A DNA stretch of 64,000 nucleotides from Methanarcanum sp963640855 (GTDB lineage: Archaea; Thermoplasmatota; Thermoplasmata; Methanomassiliicoccales; Methanomethylophilaceae). Where the stretch lies: positions 34,287-98,286 of the forward strand of contig CAVIAJ010000005.1 of NCBI GenBank assembly GCA_963640855.1, written 5' to 3'. Below, piece after piece: positions 26,351 through 35,643 of the stretch. Every line of letters begins with the position of its first letter. Within the stretch, counting starts at the first letter, position 1. The notes under the pieces were generated by a model. That model had not been told where the DNA came from, did not search any database, and saw only the letters and a program-made list of their open reading frames with translations. The position numbers and the translations under genes are program-made.

Positions 26351-26896
26351 ATGAAGACATGGAGATGCAAAGTCTGCGGCGAGATTGTCAAGAGTGACAT
26401 CTGCCCCGAGAAGTGCCCTGTCTGCGGTGCATCCGCCGACAAATTCGAAGAAGTCAAAGATCAGGAATGGGTCTGGGCTTCCGAGCACAAGGTCGGAATT
26501 ACAGAAGGCGTACCCCAGGAGATCATCGACGGACTCAGAGCAAACTTACAGGGAGAATGTACCGAAGTGGGAATGTATCTCGCAATGTCGAGAGTTGCAT
26601 TCCGTGAGGGATACCCTGAAATCGGAATGTACTGGAGACAGGCTGCATTCGAAGAGGCCGATCATGCATCGAGGTTTGCCGAGATGCTCGGTGAAGTCGT
26701 TACAGACAGCACAAAGAAGAACCTTGAAATGAGGGTCGATGCCGAATTCGGTGCAACAATGGGAAAAACCGAACTCGCCAAGAAGGCAAAGGAACTCGGT
26801 CTTGACGCAATCCACGACTCCGTCCACGAGATGGCGAGGGATGAAGCAAGACACGGAAAAGCCTTCAAGGGACTCCTCGAGAGGTATTTCAGCTGA
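26351..26896 (+). CDS. Reverse rubrerythrin (rubredoxin-like domain first, then ferritin-like)
   Basis: A 181-residue peroxide-reducing protein. The N-terminal rubredoxin-like zinc/iron knuckles WRCKVCG and CPVCGASADKF (residues about 4-30) precede a four-helix di-iron domain with E-x-x-H pairs (LQGECTEVGMYLAMSRVA, FEEADHASRF, MARDEARHGKAF). This order is opposite to classical rubrerythrin and is that of clostridial reverse rubrerythrins that detoxify peroxide and oxygen. AGGTGAT lies 4 nt before the ATG at 26351. It is followed by rubrerythrin, giving an oxidant-defence pair. Confidence 0.9.
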   Translation: MKTWRCKVCGEIVKSDICPEKCPVCGASADKFEEVKDQEWVWASEHKVGITEGVPQEIIDGLRANLQGECTEVGMYLAMSRVAFREGYPEIGMYWRQAAFEEADHASRFAEMLGEVVTDSTKKNLEMRVDAEFGATMGKTELAKKAKELGLDAIHDSVHEMARDEARHGKAFKGLLERYFS

Positions 26897-26903
26897 ATTA
26901 AAA

Positions 26904-26923
26904 CCGGGAGGGAAACCTCCCGG
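26904..26923 (+). terminator. Hairpin after reverse rubrerythrin
   Basis: CCGGGAGG (26904-26911), GAAA tetraloop, CCTCCCGG (26916-26923), followed by AAACTTATTT. Eight bases after the stop codon. Confidence 0.75.
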
Positions 26924-26942
26924 AAACTTATTTCGTAAGCAT

Positions 26943-26968
26943 TTCCCGGAATACGGGAAGAATTTTTT
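26943..26968 (+). terminator. Second hairpin with T-tract upstream of rubrerythrin
   Basis: TTCCCG (26943-26948), GAATA loop, CGGGAA (26954-26959), then GAATTTTTT. It lies 20 nt beyond the first hairpin and about 40 nt before the next ATG, so it could end readthrough or overlap the next promoter. Confidence 0.55.
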
Positions 26969-27005
26969 AGATGAACATCGAATAGCAACGTAAGGAGATG
27001 TCACT

Positions 27006-27548
27006 ATGCCGAATATCAAAGGAACGAAGACAGAACAGAATCTGCTCACAGCCTTCGCCGGCGAGAGCGAAGCAAGGAACAAGTACACCTACTATGCCTC
27101 ACAGGCAAAGAAGGAAGGTTACGAACAGATCGCTGCCATTTTCACGGAAACCGCAGACAATGAGAAGGAACACGCAAAGATGTGGTTCAAAGCCCTTCAC
27201 GACGGCTGCGTACCTAAGACAGTGGAAAATCTCAAAGATGCGGCAGACGGAGAGAAATACGAATGGAGCACAATGTATGCCGAGTTCGCAAAGACCGCAA
27301 GAGAAGAGGGATTCGATGAGATTGCGACTGCGTTCGAAGGTGTCGCAGGAGTCGAGAAAATCCACGAAGAAAGATATCTGGCACTTCTCAAAAACATCGA
27401 AGACGGACTTGTCTTCAAAAAGGACAAAGTCGCAATCTGGAAATGCAGAAACTGCGGACACATCCACGTCGGAGAGGAAGCTCCCGAAGTGTGCCCTGTC
27501 TGCAAACACCCCCGTTCGTACTTCGAACTGAAGGCAACGAATTGGTGA
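27006..27548 (+). CDS. rbr: Rubrerythrin
   Basis: Classical rubrerythrin, a di-iron peroxidase of anaerobes: ferritin-like domain (residues 1-135) with AFAGESEARNKYTYYA, ADNEKEHAKMWF and VEKIHEERY, then a C-terminal rubredoxin domain WKCRNCGHIH and CPVCKHPRSYF. The length of 180 residues is typical. AAGGAGATGTC precedes the ATG by about 5 nt. It lies next to the reverse rubrerythrin but is separated from it by two hairpins, so the two may be expressed separately. Confidence 0.96.
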   Translation: MPNIKGTKTEQNLLTAFAGESEARNKYTYYASQAKKEGYEQIAAIFTETADNEKEHAKMWFKALHDGCVPKTVENLKDAADGEKYEWSTMYAEFAKTAREEGFDEIATAFEGVAGVEKIHEERYLALLKNIEDGLVFKKDKVAIWKCRNCGHIHVGEEAPEVCPVCKHPRSYFELKATNW

Positions 27549-27552
27549 TTTT

Positions 27553-27574
27553 GCCGTACTCTTTCGGGTACGGC
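27553..27574 (+). terminator. Hairpin after rubrerythrin
   Basis: GCCGTAC (27553-27559), TCTTTCGG loop, GTACGGC (27568-27574), then ATAAAA. It begins 4 nt after the stop and sits in the convergent gap to fttA. Confidence 0.7.
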
Positions 27575-27594
27575 ATAAAACCGTTTCCGCGGAA

Positions 27595-29505
27595 TCATCT
27601 GAGACGTATTGTCTCAAGATTCTGCGGTGCTTTTGTTTCTATCTTGTATTTCTGATAAATCGAAGACGCAAGATCGATACACTTACGATCTTCACCGTGA
27701 CCGATGATAATCTTGGAAGGTCTCGGATCCAATTTCGCAATGTAAGCCATAAGCTGCTTACGGTCGGAGTGTCCCGAGAATCCGTCGATTGTGATGATGT
27801 TCATCTCAATCTTCAGGTTGAGAGTCTTACCGCCCTTTCCGTTGAATGAGATTTCTTTCCTTCCTCTCTGAATCGTACGTCCGATAGAGTTCTCGCTCTG
27901 ATAACCGACGAACAGAAGCCAATTGTTGGAATCGTCGGCCCATTCTTTGAAGTATTCCATTACAGGGCCTCCGGTCATCATACCGCTTGTGGCGAGAACG
28001 ATACACGGGTCGGGCGAGTGACAGATTTCTTCCCTCATATCAGTTGTCTCGACGCGTTTGAAAATCGGCGAAAGGAACGGGTTATCGTTCTGCTGGAAAA
28101 TCTTGGTCTTAAGCTGACTGTTAAGGTATTCCGGATATGCCGTGTGAATTGCGGTAGCTTCCCAAATCATACCGTCGAGATAGACGGGCATCTTGGGAAG
28201 TTTGCCTGTACGCATCATTTCCTCGATAACCAACATAACTTCCTGAGACCTTCCCACTGCGAAAACAGGAATCAGTACTTTACCGCCCTTTTCGGTGGCT
28301 CTCTGCAGAATGTCGCACATTTCGGCTGATGCACTTACCCTGCTGGGCTGCATATCGCCGTGTCCTCCGTAAGTCGACTCCATAACGAGTGATTCCAAAC
28401 GGATGAACTTCGTGTTTGCAGGATTGAAAAGCCACGATTTCTCATACTTTGTATCTCCTGAGAACGCCACGTTGTGGAATCCGTTGCATAGGTTGAAATG
28501 TGCAATTGACGAACCTAAGATATGTCCCGCATTATAGAACGTAAGCCTTACACCGGGGGCGATATCGGTTGTCTTGTCGTACTGAAGCGGAATAACGTGA
28601 AGGATTTCATTTCTTACGTCTGATGATTCAAACGGCGCTTTCTTTGCCTCACCGAAGTTGAGTTTGATGGAATCCAACTGAAGCAACGCCATAAGATCTC
28701 TTGTAGGCGGAGTACAGTAAACCGGACCTTCGTAACCGTATTTGTACAGTACCGGGAGCAATCCACAGTGATCCATGTGTGCGTGAGTGATAACCACTGC
28801 ATCGATGTCCGTTATCGGTTTCATCTCTGGCACATTGAAATAAGGTGTAGAATCGGAAGACGGATCCAATCCGCAGTCGATGAGAATCTTACTGTCTTTG
28901 GTCATAAGCAGTGTGCATGACCTTCCGACCTGCCTGAATCCTCCCAGGGATGTTATCCTTACGAACTGTTCTCCGCTGTCGATGGTGGCTCTGTTAATGC
29001 GCCTTCCGATACGGCGCATGATTTCGGCCCTCTCGTCACGGCTGTATCTCAGATAACCGCGGACATCGCTTATTGTCTTGGAAACAATAGGCGGCGAGCG
29101 TTCCGCTTTGACGTTCCAACCGGACTCTTTCTTCAGTTCGTTAAGCAACTGACCGCCCTTACCGACGATGGCACCGGGATTTTTAGCCTCAATTGTGACA
29201 ACACCTGTATCATAATCGAAGAAAAAATCCGTAATTTCCGCTTCCTCGGGAGACTTGCTCCTGATCATATTCTCAACATCATCGGAATTGCCGAGCATAG
29301 CCGGATCCGGGCGGATATCGAACCTCTTCTTGAGTTCTGTAGCCAGCATCTTCGTGATGTTCGTATTCTCAGAGAACTTCTCGAAATCTTTGGAGTAAAT
29401 TACTATCGTGGGGCCTTCCACTTCAATGGACGTAATATCCAATTCGGAAGGAACTATGCGCCTGATATCCTCTCTGAGGTTAGCAAACATTCTATCTGTA
29501 TTCAT
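27595..29505 (-). CDS. fttA: Transcription termination nuclease aCPSF1 / FttA
   Basis: Archaeal CPSF-like beta-CASP ribonuclease that cleaves nascent RNA and releases RNA polymerase. The 636-residue protein has N-terminal KH-type RNA-binding domains (NPGAIVGKGGQLLNEL near residue 110), a metallo-beta-lactamase core (THAHMDHCG near 250, FSGDTKYE near 370) interrupted by the beta-CASP domain (VFAVGRSQEV, ATSGMMTGGP) and the final FSGHSDRKQL and IGHGE metal ligands. The length and order match aCPSF1 rather than shorter aRNase J or aCPSF2. Confidence 0.94.
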   Translation of the reverse strand: MNTDRMFANLREDIRRIVPSELDITSIEVEGPTIVIYSKDFEKFSENTNITKMLATELKKRFDIRPDPAMLGNSDDVENMIRSKSPEEAEITDFFFDYDTGVVTIEAKNPGAIVGKGGQLLNELKKESGWNVKAERSPPIVSKTISDVRGYLRYSRDERAEIMRRIGRRINRATIDSGEQFVRITSLGGFRQVGRSCTLLMTKDSKILIDCGLDPSSDSTPYFNVPEMKPITDIDAVVITHAHMDHCGLLPVLYKYGYEGPVYCTPPTRDLMALLQLDSIKLNFGEAKKAPFESSDVRNEILHVIPLQYDKTTDIAPGVRLTFYNAGHILGSSIAHFNLCNGFHNVAFSGDTKYEKSWLFNPANTKFIRLESLVMESTYGGHGDMQPSRVSASAEMCDILQRATEKGGKVLIPVFAVGRSQEVMLVIEEMMRTGKLPKMPVYLDGMIWEATAIHTAYPEYLNSQLKTKIFQQNDNPFLSPIFKRVETTDMREEICHSPDPCIVLATSGMMTGGPVMEYFKEWADDSNNWLLFVGYQSENSIGRTIQRGRKEISFNGKGGKTLNLKIEMNIITIDGFSGHSDRKQLMAYIAKLDPRPSKIIIGHGEDRKCIDLASSIYQKYKIETKAPQNLETIRLR

Positions 29506-29573
29506 ATGGATTAAACCCCCGACTGTAAGGGGAAAGTGTGTTTGAAAGGAAAGGGTTTGATAATGAGACTAAC

Positions 29574-30212
29574 TCATCTGACAGGGTAGTTGATACCGAG
29601 TTCGACGGCACGTGCCTTGATGTCATCCTTGGGGATCCACCTGAATCCATCCTTGTTGATGACTGCAATAAGCATACCGTCTCCTGATGCGGAATCCCTG
29701 TTCATCGCAGCATGAAGTGCTTTGATGACAATATCCCTGGCTTCCTCTTCGGGAAGATCGGTCTTGTAGGTCGTCTCGAGAGAACCGAGTGCAAAGACAG
29801 ATCCCGAACCGACGGACATAACGTTGTCCTCGATGTATCCTCCTGCACCGTCGATACTGTAGATGTGACCTCCGGTCCTGTCGTAACCGCCGATGATGTG
29901 TCCGACGTAGAATCCGTTGCGGATAACGTTTGCAACAAGTGTTGCGGCTGCATTTACCGACATAGGTGCACCTTTTCTCATGGAGTACAGTGCAACCTCA
30001 CTCTGGATGTATCTGACCATGAGCTGTGCGTCGCCGACGACACCAGCAATAGTCATACCGAGGTTGTCTGCAATCTTGTGAACCTTCTGGACGTCAGAGT
30101 GTGCAATCATGTTGCTCATAGTCGCCCTCTGATCGGAAGCGAGAATGACTCCGTCCTTGTATCTGATACCGATTGTTGTGGTTCCGGTTTTGAGAACTTG
30201 TTCTTCAGACAT
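29574..30212 (-). CDS. psmB: 20S proteasome beta subunit
   Basis: Catalytic subunit of the archaeal proteasome. The short propeptide MSEEQVLKTG is cut before T11, which becomes the N-terminal nucleophile; in mature numbering D17 and K33 are both present (ASDQ and VQKVHKI). The 212-residue length is usual. GGAAGGT lies shortly before the ATG. A TATA-like ATTATATAAGG near 30289-30299 implies a leader of roughly 55 nt, longer than most genes here. The alpha subunit is not in the window. Confidence 0.96.
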   Translation of the reverse strand: MSEEQVLKTGTTTIGIRYKDGVILASDQRATMSNMIAHSDVQKVHKIADNLGMTIAGVVGDAQLMVRYIQSEVALYSMRKGAPMSVNAAATLVANVIRNGFYVGHIIGGYDRTGGHIYSIDGAGGYIEDNVMSVGSGSVFALGSLETTYKTDLPEEEARDIVIKALHAAMNRDSASGDGMLIAVINKDGFRWIPKDDIKARAVELGINYPVR

Positions 30213-30496
30213 GTGTTTACCTTCCAGAATAGGATTCCGTCAAAATACAGCTGTCCGAATGGACATCTGCAAAACCTCGATTGGTTCATACCTTATATAA
30301 TTAATGGGGGGATTTCCGATTGTCCGAAGGATTTTCCGTTTATATACATAAAAGATGCTGGAATAAGACAGTACATCCTGCGGACGTATCACCGGCCGCA
30401 GCCGCTGACTCCGTTATCCGAACGGTTTTTCCGTTGCCGCGAATATTAAAGGAGTACGGGAAAGACGTTATAAGTGCGGGTCTGTTATCTTCGTCT
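30213..30496. other. 284-bp gap with divergent promoters and an unassigned TATA box
   Basis: Between psmB (minus) and a flavoprotein (plus). It holds the presumed psmB TATA box (about 30289-30299, minus), the flavoprotein TATA box GTTATAAGT (about 30467-30475, plus) and a third TATA-like TTTATATAC (30339-30347) with no matching start codon about 27 nt on. The open frame starting at 30320 reads into the flavoprotein but adds 59 residues with no flavodoxin similarity, so it is treated as noncoding. Confidence 0.5.
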
Positions 30497-31117
30497 ATGA
30501 AGGTATTGTTGATCAACGGAAGCCCCAGAAAAGAGTGTACTTTTACCGCACTAGAAGAAGTGGCAAAAGCACTTAACGAACAGGGTGTCGAGACCGAGAT
30601 TATCACAGTAGGTAACAGAACGATTGCGGGATGCAATTCATGCAGGTCCTGTAAGAAGACAGGTCACTGCATTATCGACAACGATTCCGTCGCCGATATA
30701 GGTTCGAGATTGGAACTCTACGACGGATTTGTATTCGGATCCCCCGTCTACTACGCCGGACCTTCGGGACAGTTGCAGGCATTCATGGACAGACTCTTCT
30801 ACGCATACGGAGGATCCATGAGAGGCAAACCCGCCGCTTGTGTCGTTTCATGCAGAAGAGGAGGTGCCAGTGCGGCATTCGACCGTCTCAACAAATATTT
30901 CACAATCAATGAGATGCCTATCGTTTCGTCACAGTATTGGAACCAGGTTCACGGTAACACCAAAGAAGAAGTTCTTCAGGATTTCGAAGGAATGCAGACT
31001 ATGCGCACATTGGGAAGAAACATGGCATGGCTACTCAAATGCATCGATTTCGGTAAGAAGAACGGTGTTACGATACCCGACAGAGAACCCTGGATCGCAA
31101 CGAACTTCATCCGCTGA
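30497..31117 (+). CDS. Flavodoxin-like iron-sulfur flavoprotein
   Basis: A 206-residue NADPH-dependent FMN reductase family protein: LLINGSPRKECTF as phosphate loop, CNSCRSCKKTGHCIIDND as cysteine motif, FGSPVYYAGPSGQLQAFMDRL and SCRRGGASAAFDRLNKYF. Third member of this family in the window. The ATG at 30497 is where family similarity begins and lies about 27 nt after GTTATAAGT. hel308 follows after 4 nt, so a redox protein and a DNA helicase share a transcript. Confidence 0.85.
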   Translation: MKVLLINGSPRKECTFTALEEVAKALNEQGVETEIITVGNRTIAGCNSCRSCKKTGHCIIDNDSVADIGSRLELYDGFVFGSPVYYAGPSGQLQAFMDRLFYAYGGSMRGKPAACVVSCRRGGASAAFDRLNKYFTINEMPIVSSQYWNQVHGNTKEEVLQDFEGMQTMRTLGRNMAWLLKCIDFGKKNGVTIPDREPWIATNFIR

Positions 31118-31121
31118 GACG

Positions 31122-33338
31122 ATGAGAGTCGACGAACTTGATCTTCCCGACGATGCGATAGAAGCATTGGAAGAATGCGGGTATCACACCCTCCATCCGC
31201 CTCAGGAAAAAGCTGTTCCCATAGCTCTCGAAGGCAGAAATCTAGTGGTAGCTGTACCTACGGCAAGCGGAAAATCACTGATAGGTTACACTGCGGCACT
31301 GAAGACAATACTCGAAAAGAAGAGAAAGGTGTTGTATATTGTTCCTCTCAAAGCTCTTGCATCAGAGAAAAAGGAGGACATGGACCGTTTTTCCCATTTG
31401 GGATTCAGGACTGCGATGAGCATCGGAGATTTGGATTCCGACGACAGATTACTGAAAAACGCGGATTTTATTGTCGCTACTTCGGAGAAAGCGGATTCCC
31501 TCATCAGACACGGAAGCCGTCTGATTGATGAGATCGGATTGGTCATTGCAGATGAAATCCACCTGATACACGATCCGGGAAGAGGACCTACATTGGAAGT
31601 CGCTCTCACCAAAATCAAGAGAAAGAACAGAGACGTACAGATTATCGCTTTATCCGCTACAATCTCCAACGCAAACGATCTCGCAATGTGGTTGGATGCC
31701 GACCTTGTAAAAATGGACTGGCGTCCGATTCCTCTGAATGAGGGAGTGTATTTCGACGGAGAAACCGTATTCGGAGACGGACATACCGTCGATTTAGATC
31801 CAGGCAAAGATGAGATTTGGGCATTGGTGTCCCAGACAGTCAAAGAAGGCGGACAGTGCATCATATTTGTGAACTCAAGACGTTCAACCGAATCTCTTGC
31901 GGTGAAATATTCTCCGAAGATGAAAGCATTCGCCGAGAGAAGCATCACGGAAGAAGAAATGTCGTACATCGAAGGAGATGCCGACTCCACCTCCATGGGA
32001 AAGAAACTTTCCGAATGCATAAAGAACGGAATGGCGTTCCATAATGCAGGATTGACCTCGAGACAGAGACATTATGTCGAGGAAAACTTCCGCAACAGAA
32101 ACATCAAATGCATTGTTGCGACGCCTACGTTGGCTGCAGGTATCAACCTCCCGGCAAGACGTGTTATTGTGAGGGACACAAAACGTTTCGATTCCAACGC
32201 AGGAAGTGTTCCGATACCCGTAATGGAAATCAAACAGATGTGCGGACGTGCCGGAAGACCGGGTTACGATCCATACGGCGAGGCAATACTTATCGCAAAA
32301 AGCGAGACCGACCGTAAGAATCTGATGAACAACTATATCATGTGCGATACCGAGATGATTATGTCGAAACTCGGTAACGAAACTGTGTTGAGAAATCACA
32401 TATTGGGTCTTATCTCCGCAGGCGATGTTTCCACATCGGAGGAAATCATAGATTTCATCAAAGATACATTCTACGGAAGCGAATCGCAGCTCTACGGAAT
32501 TGACGGTGCGGTAGACAATGTGGTGGATTATCTCTGCGAAAATAAGATGGCCGACTGCAATGAAGACATCATTACGATACGTCCGTTCGGTAAAAGAGTC
32601 TCGGATCTTTACATCGATCCGAAATCGGCGGTGTTGCTGAAAGAAGCACTCGAAAAGATGGATGACGAAACCAAAGATCTGCCGATTTTACATGCAGTCG
32701 CATCGACACCCGACGTAATCGGACTGTATCCCAAAGTCAAAGACAAAGATACATTGGGGACATTGATCGCAGATTATGAAGATAAATTCCTCATAGATGT
32801 GCCCGAAGAAGGAGATTATGACTACGAATTCTTCCTCAGCGACCTGAAAACTGCCGCTCTTATCCTCGATTGGATCAATGAGAACAATGAGGAAACAATC
32901 ACGGACCTGTACGGAATAGGTCCGGGTGACATCAGATCGAGAATCGATATGATGGATTGGTTACTCTATGCAATGAGTGAGATTGCAGTACTTTTCAAAC
33001 CCGAATCGGTGAAAAGACTCCGTAAGTTACTCACAAGAGTAAGATACGGAATCAGAGAAGAACTTTCCGAATTGGTATCTCTGAAAGGTATCGGAAGGAC
33101 AAGAGCCAGATCACTCTACGACAAGGGAATAAAATCAAGAAACGATATCCATAACATATCTGTCGAAGAGCTTGCCACGATACCCCGTATCGGCAAATCC
33201 CTTGCATCTAAACTCAAGGAAGAAGTCGGAGATAAAATTCAGGAAACTGTGTACAAAGCACCTGTTTCGGTAGAAGAAGATGAGGAGAACGACGCCCCGG
33301 AAGGTCCGAGGCAGTCGAGCCTCCTCGATTTCAATTAA
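31122..33338 (+). CDS. hel308: Hel308-type superfamily 2 DNA helicase
   Basis: Archaeal Hel308/Hjm, a 3'-5' helicase that acts on stalled replication forks. The 738-residue protein has the Q-motif HPPQEKAV, Walker A PTASGKS, a D-E-x-H box ADEIHL, LSATISN, TPTLAAGINLPARRVIVRD, motif VI QMCGRAGRPG and a C-terminal helix-hairpin-helix (LKGIGRTRARSLYDKGI). The extreme C-terminus QSSLLDFN resembles a PCNA-interaction peptide (Q-x-x-L-x-x-F). The ATG at 31122 follows the flavoprotein stop by 4 nt; upstream in-frame sequence is inside that gene. It overlaps thrC by 8 nt. Confidence 0.93.
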   Translation: MRVDELDLPDDAIEALEECGYHTLHPPQEKAVPIALEGRNLVVAVPTASGKSLIGYTAALKTILEKKRKVLYIVPLKALASEKKEDMDRFSHLGFRTAMSIGDLDSDDRLLKNADFIVATSEKADSLIRHGSRLIDEIGLVIADEIHLIHDPGRGPTLEVALTKIKRKNRDVQIIALSATISNANDLAMWLDADLVKMDWRPIPLNEGVYFDGETVFGDGHTVDLDPGKDEIWALVSQTVKEGGQCIIFVNSRRSTESLAVKYSPKMKAFAERSITEEEMSYIEGDADSTSMGKKLSECIKNGMAFHNAGLTSRQRHYVEENFRNRNIKCIVATPTLAAGINLPARRVIVRDTKRFDSNAGSVPIPVMEIKQMCGRAGRPGYDPYGEAILIAKSETDRKNLMNNYIMCDTEMIMSKLGNETVLRNHILGLISAGDVSTSEEIIDFIKDTFYGSESQLYGIDGAVDNVVDYLCENKMADCNEDIITIRPFGKRVSDLYIDPKSAVLLKEALEKMDDETKDLPILHAVASTPDVIGLYPKVKDKDTLGTLIADYEDKFLIDVPEEGDYDYEFFLSDLKTAALILDWINENNEETITDLYGIGPGDIRSRIDMMDWLLYAMSEIAVLFKPESVKRLRKLLTRVRYGIREELSELVSLKGIGRTRARSLYDKGIKSRNDIHNISVEELATIPRIGKSLASKLKEEVGDKIQETVYKAPVSVEEDEENDAPEGPRQSSLLDFN

Positions 33339-34545
33339 GGATTTTTTCCACAGCTTCGACACTGTTTGCGCATTTGATGATGGGCTCGCAGTTGTTGATA
33401 ATTGTGTCGGGATCTTTGAGACCGTTTCCGGTACAGATACAGACAACTTTCTCATCTTTGTCGATGATGCCCATCTCACGGAGCTTCTTCGCACCTGCGA
33501 CGGATGCTGCGGATGCAGGTTCTACGCAGACACCTTCCCTCCTTCCGAGGAGTCTCTGCGCTGCGATGATTTCAGCATCCGAAACTGTTGTGGAATAACC
33601 GCCTGTGTCGTAGATTGCTTTCAATGCTTTCCTTCCGCTGACGGGGTTTCCGATTCTGATTGCGGTTGCAATTGTTTCGGGGTGTTCCTCGGGAACGAAG
33701 TCGTTTATCTTTGCCTTGAATGCGGATGCAACAGGGCATGCTCCCTCGGCCTGAATACCTGTGAGCATAGGCATTCTGTCGATCCATCCGACTTCTTTCA
33801 GCTCTGTAAGCGCTTTGTAGATAGCCCAGATGTTTGCTGCGTTACCGACAGGAAGGATGATTCTGTCGGGAATGTCGTACTGAAGCTGATCCATAATCTC
33901 GAAGAGAACGGATTTCTGACCTTCGGGTCTGTAGGGGTTGATACTGTTCAAGAGGTAGATCTTCTTCTCTTCGGCCATCTTCCTTGCCAATGCGAGTGCA
34001 TCGTCGAAGTTTCCGTCGATTGAGAGAACTTTTGCGCCGAAGAACATTGCCTGTGCGAGTTTACCTGCGGCAACCTTTCCGGAGGGAAGGAATACTGCGC
34101 ATTTCAGTCCCGCTTTTGCCGCATATGCTGCGAGCGAAGCGGATGTGTTACCTGTGGATGCGCATCCCACTGTTGTTACACCCAATTCGACAGCGTGGGA
34201 AACACCGACGGTCATTCCCCTGTCCTTGAAAGAACCGGTGGGGTTTGCGCCTTCGTATTTCACATACAGGTCGGAAATTCCGATTTCGGCTCCGAGCGCT
34301 TTTGTGGAGTAGAGAGGTGTGCCTCCTTCTTTGATGGAGACTGCGTGTTTCTTATCTACAGGTAAGAAGTCGGCGTATCTCCATACGCCTATGGGCTCTT
34401 TTGCAAGATCCGCAGGTTTCTTCTCTTTGACCTTTTCGAGGTCCATCTTGACGGTCAGAAGACCGCCGCATCTCGGACAGGTGTTGACGAACGGGTCGTC
34501 TACATCGCATCCGCAGTCCCAACAAACAACTTTGTGGTTACTCAT
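33331..34545 (-). CDS. thrC: Threonine synthase
   Basis: PLP enzyme that turns phosphohomoserine into threonine. The 404-residue protein starts with a zinc-ribbon pair (CWDCGCD, CPRCGG) and has the PLP lysine in NPTGSFKDRGM (about residue 108), the phosphate-binding loop STGNTSASLAAYAA and PVGNAANIWA. It is 1 nt downstream of thrB, and the two are co-transcribed. The 3' end overlaps hel308 by 8 nt on the other strand. Confidence 0.95.
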   Translation of the reverse strand: MSNHKVVCWDCGCDVDDPFVNTCPRCGGLLTVKMDLEKVKEKKPADLAKEPIGVWRYADFLPVDKKHAVSIKEGGTPLYSTKALGAEIGISDLYVKYEGANPTGSFKDRGMTVGVSHAVELGVTTVGCASTGNTSASLAAYAAKAGLKCAVFLPSGKVAAGKLAQAMFFGAKVLSIDGNFDDALALARKMAEEKKIYLLNSINPYRPEGQKSVLFEIMDQLQYDIPDRIILPVGNAANIWAIYKALTELKEVGWIDRMPMLTGIQAEGACPVASAFKAKINDFVPEEHPETIATAIRIGNPVSGRKALKAIYDTGGYSTTVSDAEIIAAQRLLGRREGVCVEPASAASVAGAKKLREMGIIDKDEKVVCICTGNGLKDPDTIINNCEPIIKCANSVEAVEKILN

Positions 34546-34546
34546 C

Positions 34547-35476
34547 TTATTCCCTTCTGCATCCCGCGCCCCAGGTTGTTACCCAGGTGTCACAGAGCAT
34601 ACCGTTCTGATCGTAAACTTTCTTGACAGCCTCGGCAATCGTCTTACCGTCCATCTCCGATTTCTTGAAGAACGAGATGATACACGGTCCGGATCCTCCG
34701 AGGAATGAAGCTTTTGCACCCGCACTGAGTGCGGCTTTCTCCGCATCCTTAAGGTGCGGAACGAGGTGTGTTCTCGCCGGTTCGAATACAGCATCTTTGA
34801 TACTGCGTCCGATGAGGTCGACATCTCCGACCTCCATGCCGTAGACGAGACATGAAGCGTTACCTACGTGGAAAACAAGATCCTTCACGGATACCTGCGA
34901 CGGGAGAACCTGTCTCGATTCCTTGGTAGGTACGAGAACATCGGGCATTGCGATAACGATTCCCAAATCCTCCGGAGGTCTGATGGAAATGACTTCGAAA
35001 GGTTCGTATGACCTTATCATCGTGAATCCTCCGAGGATACACGGTGCAACGTTATCGGCGTGGAATCCCCCGGATGTAACATCTTCCGCGTGTGCCGCAC
35101 AGAGGACGACTTCCGTAGGAGATAATTTCTCTCCGGTGAGCACGTGAGCGAGGTATGCTCCTCCGGCAGCGGATGCACCTGAGGACCCTATTCCGCTGCA
35201 GGGCCTGATTCCTTTCTTGATTTTAATCTCGATACCGAAATCCGCACCTGTTCTCTTCAGGACTTCTGCGGCTGCGATACTCACGGAGTTCTTTTCCGGA
35301 TCTTTGGGAATATCTTCGCTTCCGGGTCCGGAAATCTCTGAAATCTTTATTCCCGATTCGATTTTTCTGCCTTCGATTGTATCGTACGGTTCGTCGAGAG
35401 CCAATCCGAATATGTCGAAACCTGCTCCGAGGTTCGATGTCGTGGCCGGCGCGTGAATCTTAATCCATTCGCTCAT
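34547..35476 (-). CDS. thrB: Homoserine kinase
   Basis: GHMP kinase that makes phosphohomoserine from homoserine and ATP. The 309-residue protein shows APATTSNLGAGFDIFGLAL at the start, the ATP loop GIRPCSGIGSSGASAAGGA (about residues 89-107) and the C-terminal GHMP motif FLGGSGPCIISF. It heads the thrB-thrC operon; the aspartate-semialdehyde supply comes from asd at 59613. Homoserine dehydrogenase is not in the window. Confidence 0.95.
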   Translation of the reverse strand: MSEWIKIHAPATTSNLGAGFDIFGLALDEPYDTIEGRKIESGIKISEISGPGSEDIPKDPEKNSVSIAAAEVLKRTGADFGIEIKIKKGIRPCSGIGSSGASAAGGAYLAHVLTGEKLSPTEVVLCAAHAEDVTSGGFHADNVAPCILGGFTMIRSYEPFEVISIRPPEDLGIVIAMPDVLVPTKESRQVLPSQVSVKDLVFHVGNASCLVYGMEVGDVDLIGRSIKDAVFEPARTHLVPHLKDAEKAALSAGAKASFLGGSGPCIISFFKKSEMDGKTIAEAVKKVYDQNGMLCDTWVTTWGAGCRRE

Positions 35477-35643
35477 GATATCACGTGTTTACTGAAAATG
35501 TGTTATACTTATTCCCTATAAAATCTGTCTGTCACGGCGGTGTTTGGGGAGTTACATTTTGTCAATTGCGGCAATAATATCGTGTAATCGATAACAAAAC
35601 CCTCATGACAACATTAATAACGATGACATCATAACCGCGGAAC

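Noticed and set aside
30320..30496. 59-residue extension of the flavoprotein
   Set aside because: No flavodoxin similarity and a good TATA box lies between it and the ATG at 30497.
30840..31121. Open frame extending hel308 upstream to 832 residues
   Set aside because: The extension lies inside the flavoprotein gene; helicase similarity starts at the ATG at 31122.
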